Of a DNA stretch of 40,618 nt, positions 32,941-40,618 are shown in pieces (the stretch's first letter is position 1; every line of letters begins with the position of its first letter). Below the pieces are notes generated by a model that had not been told where the DNA came from, did not search any database, and saw only the letters and a program-made list of their open reading frames with translations. The translations under genes were made by a program, and so were the position numbers. This DNA is from Paenibacillus marchantiophytorum (GTDB taxonomy: Bacteria > Bacillota > Bacilli > Paenibacillales > NBRC-103111): assembly GCF_014640555.1 (NCBI RefSeq), contig NZ_BMHE01000058.1, positions 1 through 40,618 on the forward strand. The letters run 5' to 3'.

Positions 32941-34677
32941 TTATGCGTCGGCAACAGCCAGCCAATGTCCGGGCTGCACTTCGACGAACCGCGAACGCTC
33001 CAGCCCGTACGGATCTTGGATGCTCGAATCGATCAGCGGCACGAACGCCTTGCGTGATTCCACCGCCGGATCGGGAACCGGAATCGCCGCAAGCAGCGAT
33101 TTGGTATAGGCGTGCAGCGGGTTCGCATACAGCTCTTCGCTCTCCGCCAGCTCCACAATCTTGCCCTTGTACATGACCGCTACGCGGTCGCTGATATGCT
33201 TGACCATCGAGAGGTCATGAGCGATAAAGAGGTAGGTCAACCCCAGCCGCTGCTGCAGTTCTTCCAGCAGCTTCACGATCTGCGCCTGGATGGAGACATC
33301 CAGGGCCGAAAGCGGCTCGTCGCAGACGATAAACTCCGGCTCGACTGCCAGTGTGCGGGCGATTCCGACCCGCTGCCGCTGCCCGCCCGAGAACTCATGC
33401 GGGTAACGCATCGCGTGCGATGCGTTGAGACCGACCATCTCGAGCAGTTCCTCTATCCGATGCTGCCGCTCCTTCTTGCTGCTCGTCATCTGATGGAGAT
33501 CCAGCGCTTCGCCGATGATGTCGGCAATCCGCAGACGCGGGTTCAGCGAAGCATAAGGGTCCTGGAAGATCATCTGCATATGGCGACGCATGATTTTCAT
33601 CTCTTTGCGGGATAAGCGGTTAAGCGGGATACCCTTGAAGAGTACCTCCCCGCCCGTCGCTTCATTCAACCGCAAGATCGTCCGGCCCGTGGTCGATTTG
33701 CCGCAGCCTGACTCGCCTACAACGCCAAGCGTCTCCCCCGCGCGGATATCGAAGCTGATATCATTGACAGCTTTGATGATCTGGCCTTTGCCCAGATTGA
33801 AATGCTGTTTAAGCGATCGAACCTCCAACAGGGGACGATCATCTGCCGAACGGCTAACCGCAGAGGCCAGCTTGGGCTTCTTCTTCTCGTCAAGCCGAGG
33901 CAGTGCATTCAGCAGACGCACCGTATAGGGGTGCTTAGGCGCTGAGAAGATTTCCTCCGTCGTGCCCGTTTCCACGACCTCGCCATCCTTCATGACGACA
34001 ACGCGGTCGCACATGCCGGCAACGACACCCAGATCATGCGTAATCAGGATGATTGACGTGCCGAGTTGGCGCTGAATTTCCTTCATCTGGTGCAGAATTT
34101 GCGCCTGAATGGTTACGTCGAGCGAAGTCGTTGGCTCATCTGCGATAAGCAGCGACGGTCGGCAAGCAAGCGCGATCGCGATCATCACCCGCTGACGCAT
34201 GCCCCCCGAGAACTCATGGGGATACTGGAGATAGCGGGCTTCTGCGTTAGGGATGCCGACCAGTTTCAGCATCTGGATCGCTTCCTTCTGTGCTTGCTGC
34301 TTGCCAAGTTTCCGATGTTTGATCAAACTCTCTTCGATCTGCCGACCGATACGCATCGTCGGGTTCAGGGAGGACATCGGATCTTGGAAGATCATCCCAA
34401 TATCGCGACCGCGAATCTCCTCCATCTCCGAATCCGACTTATCCGCCAGATTCTTTCCCTGGAAGAGAACCTCGCCGCCCTTCACCATCGAGGGAGGAGA
34501 TGGCAATAACCGCATGATTGTGCGGGCCGTTACGCTTTTCCCACTGCCGGATTCCCCTACGATGCCCAAAGTCTCGCCCTCGCGAACTGAGAAACTTACA
34601 TTACGAACGGCTTCAACTTCCTTATCGCGCGAGTAGAATGAGACAGACAACTGCTTTACTTCTAAGATTGACGTCAT
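32941..34677 (-). CDS. Oligopeptide-type ABC ATPase, two ATP-binding domains in one chain (OppD-OppF fusion)
   Basis: A 578-residue protein with two complete ATPase domains. The first has Walker A GESGSGKS (41-48), signature SGGMRQR (157-163) and Walker B DEP (180-182). The second has GESGCGKS (321-328), a SGGQRQR signature and CDEP. Both carry the oligopeptide-transporter C-terminal motif (HPYT near 249; HAYTKSLL near the end). OppD and OppF are more often separate proteins; fused forms such as GsiA are also known. It is divergent from the permease and binding-protein genes and would power that importer. It begins at ATG 34677 and ends at a strong terminator. Confidence 0.93.
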   Translation of the reverse strand: MTSILEVKQLSVSFYSRDKEVEAVRNVSFSVREGETLGIVGESGSGKSVTARTIMRLLPSPPSMVKGGEVLFQGKNLADKSDSEMEEIRGRDIGMIFQDPMSSLNPTMRIGRQIEESLIKHRKLGKQQAQKEAIQMLKLVGIPNAEARYLQYPHEFSGGMRQRVMIAIALACRPSLLIADEPTTSLDVTIQAQILHQMKEIQRQLGTSIILITHDLGVVAGMCDRVVVMKDGEVVETGTTEEIFSAPKHPYTVRLLNALPRLDEKKKPKLASAVSRSADDRPLLEVRSLKQHFNLGKGQIIKAVNDISFDIRAGETLGVVGESGCGKSTTGRTILRLNEATGGEVLFKGIPLNRLSRKEMKIMRRHMQMIFQDPYASLNPRLRIADIIGEALDLHQMTSSKKERQHRIEELLEMVGLNASHAMRYPHEFSGGQRQRVGIARTLAVEPEFIVCDEPLSALDVSIQAQIVKLLEELQQRLGLTYLFIAHDLSMVKHISDRVAVMYKGKIVELAESEELYANPLHAYTKSLLAAIPVPDPAVESRKAFVPLIDSSIQDPYGLERSRFVEVQPGHWLAVADA

Positions 34678-34790
34678 ATAATCACCTTTGTATGTGGATA
34701 AATTAAAAAGAAAGTTCTATCAATTACAATTACATGTTAAAATATAACTTCAATGGATAGCAACCATAAGAAATAATATTTCGCATATTA

Positions 34791-34819
34791 TTGACATTTT
34801 TCGCTTCTCACCTTAAAAT
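34791..34819 (+). promoter_or_regulatory. Consensus-like sigma-A promoter for the Opp-type permease operon
   Basis: TTGACA (34791-34796), 17 bases, then TAAAAT (34814-34819). Transcription should begin near 34826. This agrees with the TTG start at 34882, leaving a 55-base leader with its ribosome site. Confidence 0.82.
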
Positions 34820-34881
34820 CTACTATATCGATCGGAATAATGCAATATATAAAACTGACCGACAAAAAGGAGCACACGAAC

Positions 34882-36324
34882 TTGACCGGGCACACTGTCG
34901 CAACGGATTCCCGTCTAGTCGACCGACTTGGGAACATCTTTTACAAAATGCTATTGCATCCTACTTACCGTTTTCTGCTGCTGCTGGCAGGAGCCCCGGT
35001 GCATCTAATCATCTATCTAGTCTATCTGCGCCGCAAGAAGCTGAGTATGCACAAGGCCGCGCTGGACAAGATAGAACGGGAATGGACATCAGCCGGCTAC
35101 CGAGACCTTCTGTTCGCAGAGGCGAAGGAACAACTTGAACGCAAGCACCAATTCTTCAATCAAATCATTGACCCGGAGAAACTGGCTCGCGAAGCTAATC
35201 GGATTACGGAGAGCAAATTCAGAGAGGCGTTACGGACTCAACTTGCAGATGAGCAGAATAAGAATGGCCAATCACTGATCAGTTACTCAGGTACTTTCAC
35301 GGAGCTGCTTCAAAACCCAGTGTTTCTGGCTGTATCCATTGTCCTCGGCTTGCTCATGTACGCGCTTATGTTCATTTATAGTAACGCATATCTGAAATAC
35401 ATTATAGAGCGGCTCGTGATGACCGTCTTTGTCATTTTCGGCGTTGCCTTTCTCGTTTTTACCATTCTATATTTGTCGCCAATGAATCCTGCCGCCAATA
35501 TTATTGGGGAAACCGGGACGCCTGAGCAAATTAGCGCATTCAACAAGCTTTATGGACTGGATCAGCCGTATCTGGTTCAGCTCTGGCATACGTTCCGGGG
35601 CATTCTTACTTTTGATTTAGGCAAGTCATTCGCAGGCAGCGAGGACGTTACCACTTCAATCGCCGCCAAGTTTCCTGTGACGCTGACTTTGACCGTGATC
35701 TCAACAATCATAGCCGTGTTGATCGCCCTGCCGATCGGCTTGATATCTGCTACTCGGTCGAATTCTTTCTTTGACTATACGTTCATGCTGCTTGCTTTGA
35801 TCGGATTGTCGATCCCTAACTTCTGGCAAGGGTTGATTCTTATCTTGAATTTCTCCATCAAGCTGCACTGGCTGCCCGCAACCTATAATCCACAGAACGC
35901 GTTGACGATGATTATGCCAATTATCGTATTAGGAACAGGTCTTACGGCCGCGGTAGCCCGAATGACGCGTTCTTCCACGCTCGAGGTCATCCACGAGGAT
36001 TATATTACGACAGCTCGGGCCAAAGGGTTGACGCGCAGTCAAGTGCTGTGGAAGCACGCGGTGGGCAATGCGCTCATTCCGATTATTACAGTCATCGGAC
36101 TTCAGTTCGGCGGCATGCTCGGTGGAGCGGCTGTCACAGAGAAAGTTTTCAATATCAACGGGATTGGAAGCTACATCGTGGACAAGCAGTTTATCCCTGA
36201 TATCCCCAGCATCATGGGCGGTGTCATCTATACCGCTATTACGATCTCTATCGTCAATGTCGTGATCGACATTTTGTACGCGTTTTTCGATCCAAGAATT
36301 CGATCCAGAATGAAACAATACTAG
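34882..36324 (+). CDS. Opp-type ABC permease (DppB/OppB family) with long N-terminal extension
   Basis: A 480-residue membrane protein. The TTG at 34882 is chosen because AAAAGGAG (34865-34872) lies nine bases upstream; the in-frame ATG at 34840 has no such site. Residues from about 168 form a standard OppB core (YLKYIIERLVMTVFVIFGVAF..., LSPMNPA, GLDQPY, EAA-like YITTARAKGLTRSQVLWKHA). OppB proteins are normally about 300-340 residues. The first 167 residues are extra: a hydrophobic segment (31-49), a charged helical region rich in Glu, Lys and Arg (50-145) and another hydrophobic segment (146-166). The function of this part is unknown. The gene is followed after three bases by the second permease. 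Confidence 0.9.
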   Translation: MTGHTVATDSRLVDRLGNIFYKMLLHPTYRFLLLLAGAPVHLIIYLVYLRRKKLSMHKAALDKIEREWTSAGYRDLLFAEAKEQLERKHQFFNQIIDPEKLAREANRITESKFREALRTQLADEQNKNGQSLISYSGTFTELLQNPVFLAVSIVLGLLMYALMFIYSNAYLKYIIERLVMTVFVIFGVAFLVFTILYLSPMNPAANIIGETGTPEQISAFNKLYGLDQPYLVQLWHTFRGILTFDLGKSFAGSEDVTTSIAAKFPVTLTLTVISTIIAVLIALPIGLISATRSNSFFDYTFMLLALIGLSIPNFWQGLILILNFSIKLHWLPATYNPQNALTMIMPIIVLGTGLTAAVARMTRSSTLEVIHEDYITTARAKGLTRSQVLWKHAVGNALIPIITVIGLQFGGMLGGAAVTEKVFNINGIGSYIVDKQFIPDIPSIMGGVIYTAITISIVNVVIDILYAFFDPRIRSRMKQY

Positions 36325-36327
36325 CAG

Positions 36328-37854
36328 ATGACAAAGGTGACCAAGGTGCCCAAACCCATACTTACTAAACAAGACATCCATTTCAGATTGCGCACCTGCG
36401 CCGAGTACGGACAGGCCAGCTTTGCTGGCATTGCCTCCCTGAGCTTGGCGATGGTGCTGCTGATCAACAGCTTCAAAGGAGGCGAATTGGCCGTGAATTC
36501 GGCTGTCTTCGCTGCCTTCGCCGCCTACTTCGTCTTCGCGCTGCTTCAGTTGGGGACAATGGCTCTGATCCGCAGAGATCTGCTCCAACACGGCGGGCTG
36601 CGCCGGAGCACTCGCCGGCTAGGCTATGTGCTTTTGATCAGCTTGCTGACAGCTAATATCTTTGTCGTAACGGCGGCCTTCCAGCTCATTAAAAGCAAGA
36701 AGAGCGCAGCATACACTCTCTCGGTCTACGCACTATTGACGACCGTGTTCGTCTTCGCCATTTCGGCGTTGAACGTCTTTAAGCCTTATGTTTCGGACTT
36801 ATTCGTACCAGGCATGGCTCTTCTATTAATCGCAGGCGCCATTCAATTCATTGCCCTGCTGCTGATTGCCCGGTATGCAGATAACCAGCTCCTGCCCAAG
36901 TGGATGTGGATAGCTGCGGTTCTGCTGCTGGCTAGCTCTGTAACTGGCAATCTGTTCGCGCTTGCGCTCGGCATTCTGTTGATAGCCAGACTTAGGAACA
37001 GGGACGTCTCGTCGGGAACCAAACTGAATGAGGTCATCGACCGGCTGTCCCGCAGTTCCACCTCGATGCTGGGTTTGTGGTTCATCGGTTTCTTGTTGGC
37101 GATCTCCCTGTGCAGCTACTTGACGTTCGACTATGGGATGGCCATCGACAATAATTACGGGGCGATTCTACAATCACCAAGCCTGACCTACCCCCTTGGC
37201 ACAGACAACTTCGGTAGATGCCTATTCTCGCGAATCGTATTCGGAGCGCGGATCTCGCTCTTCGTCGGGATTCTCTCCACATTGATTCCCGTGATCATCG
37301 GCGGTTCTCTGGGCGCGGTATCCGGTTACTACGGACGCAGTACGGACAATCTCATCATGCGAGCGCTTGATATTCTGTACGCGATTCCCGGCATCCTGCT
37401 GGCCATTGCTATCATCGCAGCGTTCGGTGCCAATACGGTCAATCTTATTCTGGCGCTAAGCATCGGGGCTATCCCGACGTACGCTCGAACAATGCGAGCC
37501 AACGTGATGCTCGTATCGACGCTTGAGTATGTGCAGGCGGCCCGCGCTTTCGGCGCAGGCGATCTGATTATTCTGCTTCGGCATATCGTGCCGAACTCCA
37601 TCGCACCGATGATTGTCAAGTCCACTTTGACTGTGGGCGGAGCCATCATCTCGACGAGCAGCTTGAGCTATCTGGGACTCGGCGTCGAGCCGCATATCCC
37701 GGAGTGGGGCAATATTTTGAAAGTAGGAAGTGCCTATCTAGAAACCAATGCCTACACCGCAATCTATCCTGGCTTAGCTATTATCGCGCTGGTGCTGTCC
37801 TTCAACTTCCTTGGAGACGGATTACGCGACGCGCTAGATCCCAAGCTTGACTAA
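36328..37854 (+). CDS. Opp-type ABC permease (DppC/OppC family) with multi-pass N-terminal extension
   Basis: A 508-residue membrane protein. The OppC core starts near residue 240 (LSRSSTSMLGLWFIG) and contains YPLGTDNFGRCLFSR, FGARISL and the EAA loop EYVQAARAFGAGDLIILLRHIVPN. OppC proteins are normally about 280-340 residues. The first 235 residues add about six hydrophobic segments (31-48, 58-80, 98-120, 128-150, 158-182, 192-222) that resemble no domain I can name. The ATG at 36328 has no clear ribosome site. A GTG at 36346 after AAAGGTGA is an alternative start that would remove only six residues. It lies between the first permease and the binding-protein gene. Confidence 0.9.
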   Translation: MTKVTKVPKPILTKQDIHFRLRTCAEYGQASFAGIASLSLAMVLLINSFKGGELAVNSAVFAAFAAYFVFALLQLGTMALIRRDLLQHGGLRRSTRRLGYVLLISLLTANIFVVTAAFQLIKSKKSAAYTLSVYALLTTVFVFAISALNVFKPYVSDLFVPGMALLLIAGAIQFIALLLIARYADNQLLPKWMWIAAVLLLASSVTGNLFALALGILLIARLRNRDVSSGTKLNEVIDRLSRSSTSMLGLWFIGFLLAISLCSYLTFDYGMAIDNNYGAILQSPSLTYPLGTDNFGRCLFSRIVFGARISLFVGILSTLIPVIIGGSLGAVSGYYGRSTDNLIMRALDILYAIPGILLAIAIIAAFGANTVNLILALSIGAIPTYARTMRANVMLVSTLEYVQAARAFGAGDLIILLRHIVPNSIAPMIVKSTLTVGGAIISTSSLSYLGLGVEPHIPEWGNILKVGSAYLETNAYTAIYPGLAIIALVLSFNFLGDGLRDALDPKLD

Positions 37855-37903
37855 ACCATCTTGACTTATTTTAGAATCTTCATTCTTACTCCATGACCTC
37901 TTC

Positions 37904-37913
37904 GTTACGTAAC
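37904..37913. promoter_or_regulatory. 10-bp palindrome before the binding-protein gene
   Basis: GTTACGTAAC is a perfect palindrome in the 120-base gap between the second permease and the binding protein. A TTGACT (37861-37866) upstream could be a -35 box, but the -10 is poor. The gap may hold a second promoter raising binding-protein expression. Confidence 0.3.
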
Positions 37914-37974
37914 AAACAAGAATCTGGAATGAATGTGTGTTCATACATTTAGAATTACTAGGAGGGCCAATACT

Positions 37975-39807
37975 ATGGTTACCAAAAGCAAGGTCATTAT
38001 CCCCGTCGTCCTCGGCGTCTCATTGATGCTGAGCGGATGCAATTTCACGACAAAAAAAGATGCGGCAGCGACGCCAACACCAGGATCAACAGAAACAGCA
38101 GCCGTCAACAACACGCCCGTTGATATCGAACTGCTAGGAATGAGTTCCAATGAGACAGACCTCAACATCGTGCGTGATCAGCTTGCCAAAAACGGTTTCA
38201 ACGTGAAGTTGAACGTTCAGCCGGACTACGGCACATTCAAAGCCCAACAAGATGCAGGCAACTTCGACGTTGCGCTCTCCAGCTGGACCACGGTTACAGG
38301 AAACCCGGACTATGCGGTACGTTCCCTATTCAAAACAGGCGGCGACTACAGCATTATGTCAGATCCTGAGATCGACAAGCTGATCGATCAAGCCTCGACG
38401 CAAACACCAGAGCAATACACCGAGACTTATAAGAAATTCGAACAACAGCTAGTTCTTGACAAAGCCTATATCGCACCACTCTATAACTCGCTCAAAGCAC
38501 AAGCTTTCAATCAAGACGTTCTGAAAAAAGAGTCTGTGCGTTTGTCGAAGTCACGCTCCCTTCCTTGGGAAGAGCTCGATTTCAAGGATGCTGCCAAACG
38601 TGCGAAGGACCCGATTATTCTGCAATCTGCCCTTCCTTCCCTAACATCGCTCGACCCGATCAAAGCTAACGACGGCTCGATCAACATTATCAACACGAAC
38701 ATGTATACACGTTTGCTCAATTTGACAGACGACGACAAATTAACGGCTGACGGCTCTCTCTCTTACAACTTCGCGATTGCTGAAGGCAATTCCGATTACT
38801 ACTTCGTACTGCGGGACGATATTCATTTCGCGAAGATCAAAGACAAGCTAGCTGCCGACTCAGGCGAACGCGTGGGTGCAGAAGATGTTATCTTCTCGCT
38901 GAATCGCGCCAAGGACAAAAATTCCGTACCTAACCACCGCACGTTCACACTGCATGAGCATATTCAAAAGGTAGAGCTTGTGACAGACCCGGCGGTACTC
39001 GAATCCGTTAAGTTATCCGGCGGCTCCGGCACGCTCAAATCTGGCTTGGAAAAAGGTCTTGATTCCAAAATCTCGACATTGGTATCCGACAAGAATCAAG
39101 CAAGCAACAAAGAAGGCAAATATCAGGTTGTCAAACTGACGACTACACAGCCGTTCCCGCAAGTATTGAACTATCTGGCGCACCAATCGGCTGGCATCGT
39201 CTCGAAGAAACAAGTCGAAAGCATCAATACGTACGATGTAGCCAAATATGATGTTAATAAAGACATCTCCTACGGCGACCAATCGACGGTTACTGAGGGT
39301 GCCAAATACAACAATGCTTTGTACACAAGCGGCCCTTATATCCTGTCCTACAAGAATGATTACGAGGCTGTTTTCTACAAAAACCCAGGTTATATGAAGG
39401 GTACGAAGTACGAACCGAAAGTTGACTCGATCAAAGTACGCTTCATCAAAGATGCTGAAAGCTCCCTGTCGGCGCTCAGAAGCGGTGAGATTCACCTATA
39501 CTATGGCGTATCCGAGATTAAGTTCGATGTCATCAAAGCTGATACCAAGCTTGCGCTTCAAACCGTCCCTAGCAACGCTGTCTCCTACCTGCTGTTCAAC
39601 ACCAAGAACCGCGAAGTTGCCAAGAGCGCTGACTTGAGACGAGCTGTGCTGTACTCGGTCAATCAGGACGAGTTCCTGGCTTACTACAAGAACAACAAGT
39701 TCAAAGCGGTATCGACGTTAAGCCCAATTGTCAAAACGGGTCTGGAAGTGAAGGCAGACGCTGCCAAAGCGAAGGATTTCCTGAACAAGTACAAAGCTAG
39801 CAAGTAA
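37975..39807 (+). CDS. Oligopeptide-type binding lipoprotein with apparent circular permutation (SBP_bac_5 family)
   Basis: A 610-residue lipoprotein. The ATG at 37975 has GGAGGG eight bases upstream, and the signal peptide ends LSGC (Cys22). The domain order is reversed from other OppA/DppA proteins. Residues 48-204 match what is normally the C-terminal part: a DIELL strand, IVRDQLAKNGFNVKLNV, FKAQQDAGNFDVALSSW, SDPEIDKLIDQA, YIAPLYNS and the final LPWEELDF. After a short linker, residues 212-610 match the normal N-terminal part: SLTSLDPIKANDGS, FVLRDDIHF, GAEDVIFSLNRA, and finally LRRAVLYSVNQDEF and DAAKAKDFLNKY, which in other family members lead into the C-terminal part. Each lobe occurs once. 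The fold could close normally with moved ends. It follows two extended permeases and ends at a terminator. Confidence 0.9.
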   Translation: MVTKSKVIIPVVLGVSLMLSGCNFTTKKDAAATPTPGSTETAAVNNTPVDIELLGMSSNETDLNIVRDQLAKNGFNVKLNVQPDYGTFKAQQDAGNFDVALSSWTTVTGNPDYAVRSLFKTGGDYSIMSDPEIDKLIDQASTQTPEQYTETYKKFEQQLVLDKAYIAPLYNSLKAQAFNQDVLKKESVRLSKSRSLPWEELDFKDAAKRAKDPIILQSALPSLTSLDPIKANDGSINIINTNMYTRLLNLTDDDKLTADGSLSYNFAIAEGNSDYYFVLRDDIHFAKIKDKLAADSGERVGAEDVIFSLNRAKDKNSVPNHRTFTLHEHIQKVELVTDPAVLESVKLSGGSGTLKSGLEKGLDSKISTLVSDKNQASNKEGKYQVVKLTTTQPFPQVLNYLAHQSAGIVSKKQVESINTYDVAKYDVNKDISYGDQSTVTEGAKYNNALYTSGPYILSYKNDYEAVFYKNPGYMKGTKYEPKVDSIKVRFIKDAESSLSALRSGEIHLYYGVSEIKFDVIKADTKLALQTVPSNAVSYLLFNTKNREVAKSADLRRAVLYSVNQDEFLAYYKNNKFKAVSTLSPIVKTGLEVKADAAKAKDFLNKYKASK

Positions 39808-39827
39808 ATCAACGCTGAACATGCTAA

Positions 39828-39870
39828 AGACTGCCTCATCGTCGAGAAGACGATTGGGCAGTCTCTTTCA
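39828..39870 (+). terminator. Intrinsic terminator after the binding-protein gene
   Basis: AGACTGCC..ATCGTC (39828-39843) pairs with GACGAT..GGCAGTCT (39849-39864), a 16-base stem with two mismatches and a 5-base loop, followed by CTTTCA. It separates the binding protein from the small gene downstream. Confidence 0.85.
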
Positions 39871-39910
39871 TACACCAAAGTCGAATATAAATAGATAGGA
39901 GCGATCCAAA

Positions 39911-40366
39911 ATGTCCACTTCTGAACTAACCCCAATCAAACTATCGCAATGGGATGCGCTAATCCTGGAATCGCTCAACCCCCAGGGATGGCCCGCAGAT
40001 GAACTGCTTCAGCGAGTCCACGCCGGCAATCTTCCCGTCGACGACAGCAAGTTCCAATTCGACTATACCCGCTTAACTGAGCTTGCAGACAGTGATCCGG
40101 CCGCATTCGAGCAGGCAGTCCGTCACGGCTACCAAATCAAATTCAATACGCTTCGCGGAATTGCCAGTTGGATTCTCCTCGCCTATGGGCAGGAGCCCGA
40201 GTTGCAGTTGGAACCGGGTCACGAAGCGATCATCGCGAGTCTGACAGCGCAGGAGCACAGCCGCCTGAATGCGGTACTCTCTTACGGCTGGGTCGTGCGA
40301 GGCGAACAGTCGGCTTCGGCTGAAGCGCGATCGACCTATGCGATCGAGCCACTGGTTCGGGCTTAA
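39911..40366 (+). CDS. Small soluble protein of unknown function
   Basis: A 151-residue protein I do not recognise. TAGGAG precedes the ATG at suitable spacing, and codon use resembles the neighbouring genes. There is no signal peptide or transmembrane segment. The composition is acidic with many Leu, Glu and Ala, consistent with a mostly helical protein; the central part contains RGIASWILLAYGQ. It is 103 bases beyond the binding-protein stop, after a terminator, on the same strand. It may belong to the transporter locus, but no function can be assigned. Confidence 0.7.
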   Translation: MSTSELTPIKLSQWDALILESLNPQGWPADELLQRVHAGNLPVDDSKFQFDYTRLTELADSDPAAFEQAVRHGYQIKFNTLRGIASWILLAYGQEPELQLEPGHEAIIASLTAQEHSRLNAVLSYGWVVRGEQSASAEARSTYAIEPLVRA

Positions 40367-40618
40367 TGCTGCATTACGGTTCTATCAAAAGGAACTCTAG
40401 GACGCTATCCGGGCAAAAAGCAGGGTTGCGAGGGTCATAGCGGAACTACAGGGTCTTATTTCCACGAAAAGCGCTGAATTTCCCATGAAATAGCAGAAGC
40501 TTTGCAAAAAACCTAACATGAATATTTCGTTAGAATATATTCCTAAATATGTAATTAAATGATGTATTTATCTGGACAAAACACAAAAAAACCCCTAAGG
40601 TCGAGTTACAGACATGTT
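40367..40618. other. Intergenic sequence at the right edge
   Basis: No gene is seen. It contains GCGGAACTACAGGG (40440-40453), whose GGAACTACAGGG also occurs near the left edge of the window on the minus strand (444-455), and an A/T-rich stretch from about 40505. Confidence 0.5.

Noticed and set aside
35929..36591. 220-codon minus-strand ORF
   Set aside because: It spans the junction of the two permease genes on the opposite strand and has low-complexity His/Asp-rich content.
37975..39807. Binding protein as a truncated gene with a lost C-terminal lobe
   Set aside because: The C-terminal lobe blocks are present once, at the N-terminus, so the protein is reordered rather than truncated.

Overview
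The window looks like chromosomal DNA of a Paenibacillus-type Firmicute. The evidence is strong AAGGAGG-like ribosome binding sites with some TTG starts, an S-layer-homology (SLH) surface protein, a YesM/YesN-type two-component pair, lipoprotein sugar-binding proteins, a GcvP split into two subunits, and many intrinsic terminators. No tRNA, rRNA, CRISPR array or phage module was seen. The species call is an inference from gene content.

Layout. (1) 1-440: the 5' RNA part of a group II intron on the minus strand, running off the left edge. (2) 572-4855: a lipid-anchored, SLH-bearing beta-lactamase-fold protein, divergent from a one-piece histidine kinase/response regulator fusion. (3) 5073-7211: an AraC regulator divergent from a Gfo/Idh/MocA oxidoreductase. 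(4) 7302-12924 (minus): GntR regulator, binding protein, two permeases, ATPase and metallophosphoesterase, an import operon whose order recalls phosphonate-type uptake systems. (5) 13159-15005: a membrane diguanylate cyclase followed by a 113-bp tandem repeat array and a gene-poor stretch. (6) 15006-17457: a cytosine-deaminase-like amidohydrolase, a collapsed ankyrin-repeat gene and a divergent LysR regulator. (7) 17517-32639 (minus, 15 kb, one direction): GH63-like glycosidase, YesM/YesN-type two-component system, sugar ABC importer, LacZ-type GH2 glycosidase, a short-chain dehydrogenase, and a divergent GcvPA/GcvPB-like pair. (8) 32941-40366: an unusual oligopeptide-type ABC transporter with a double ATPase transcribed divergently from two permeases, a binding protein and a small unknown protein.

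How the genes work together. In block 7 the kinase and response regulator probably sense an extracellular saccharide and activate the importer; GH2 and GH63-like enzymes, both without signal peptides, would cut the imported sugar in the cytoplasm. The SDR and the GcvP-like PLP enzymes, downstream in the same direction, suggest oxidation and decarboxylation of an unusual, possibly amino-containing, product. In block 8 the ATPase, permeases and binding protein form one importer.

Most notable: the binding protein at 37975-39807 appears to be a circular permutation of the SBP_bac_5 (OppA) fold, with the usual C-terminal lobe first. Both partner permeases carry long, different N-terminal membrane extensions. 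Together these suggest a structurally distinct Opp-type transporter. The second notable point is the GcvPA/GcvPB-like pair, which keeps the PLP lysine but has lost several signature segments of glycine decarboxylase and sits in a sugar locus with no gcvT or gcvH nearby.
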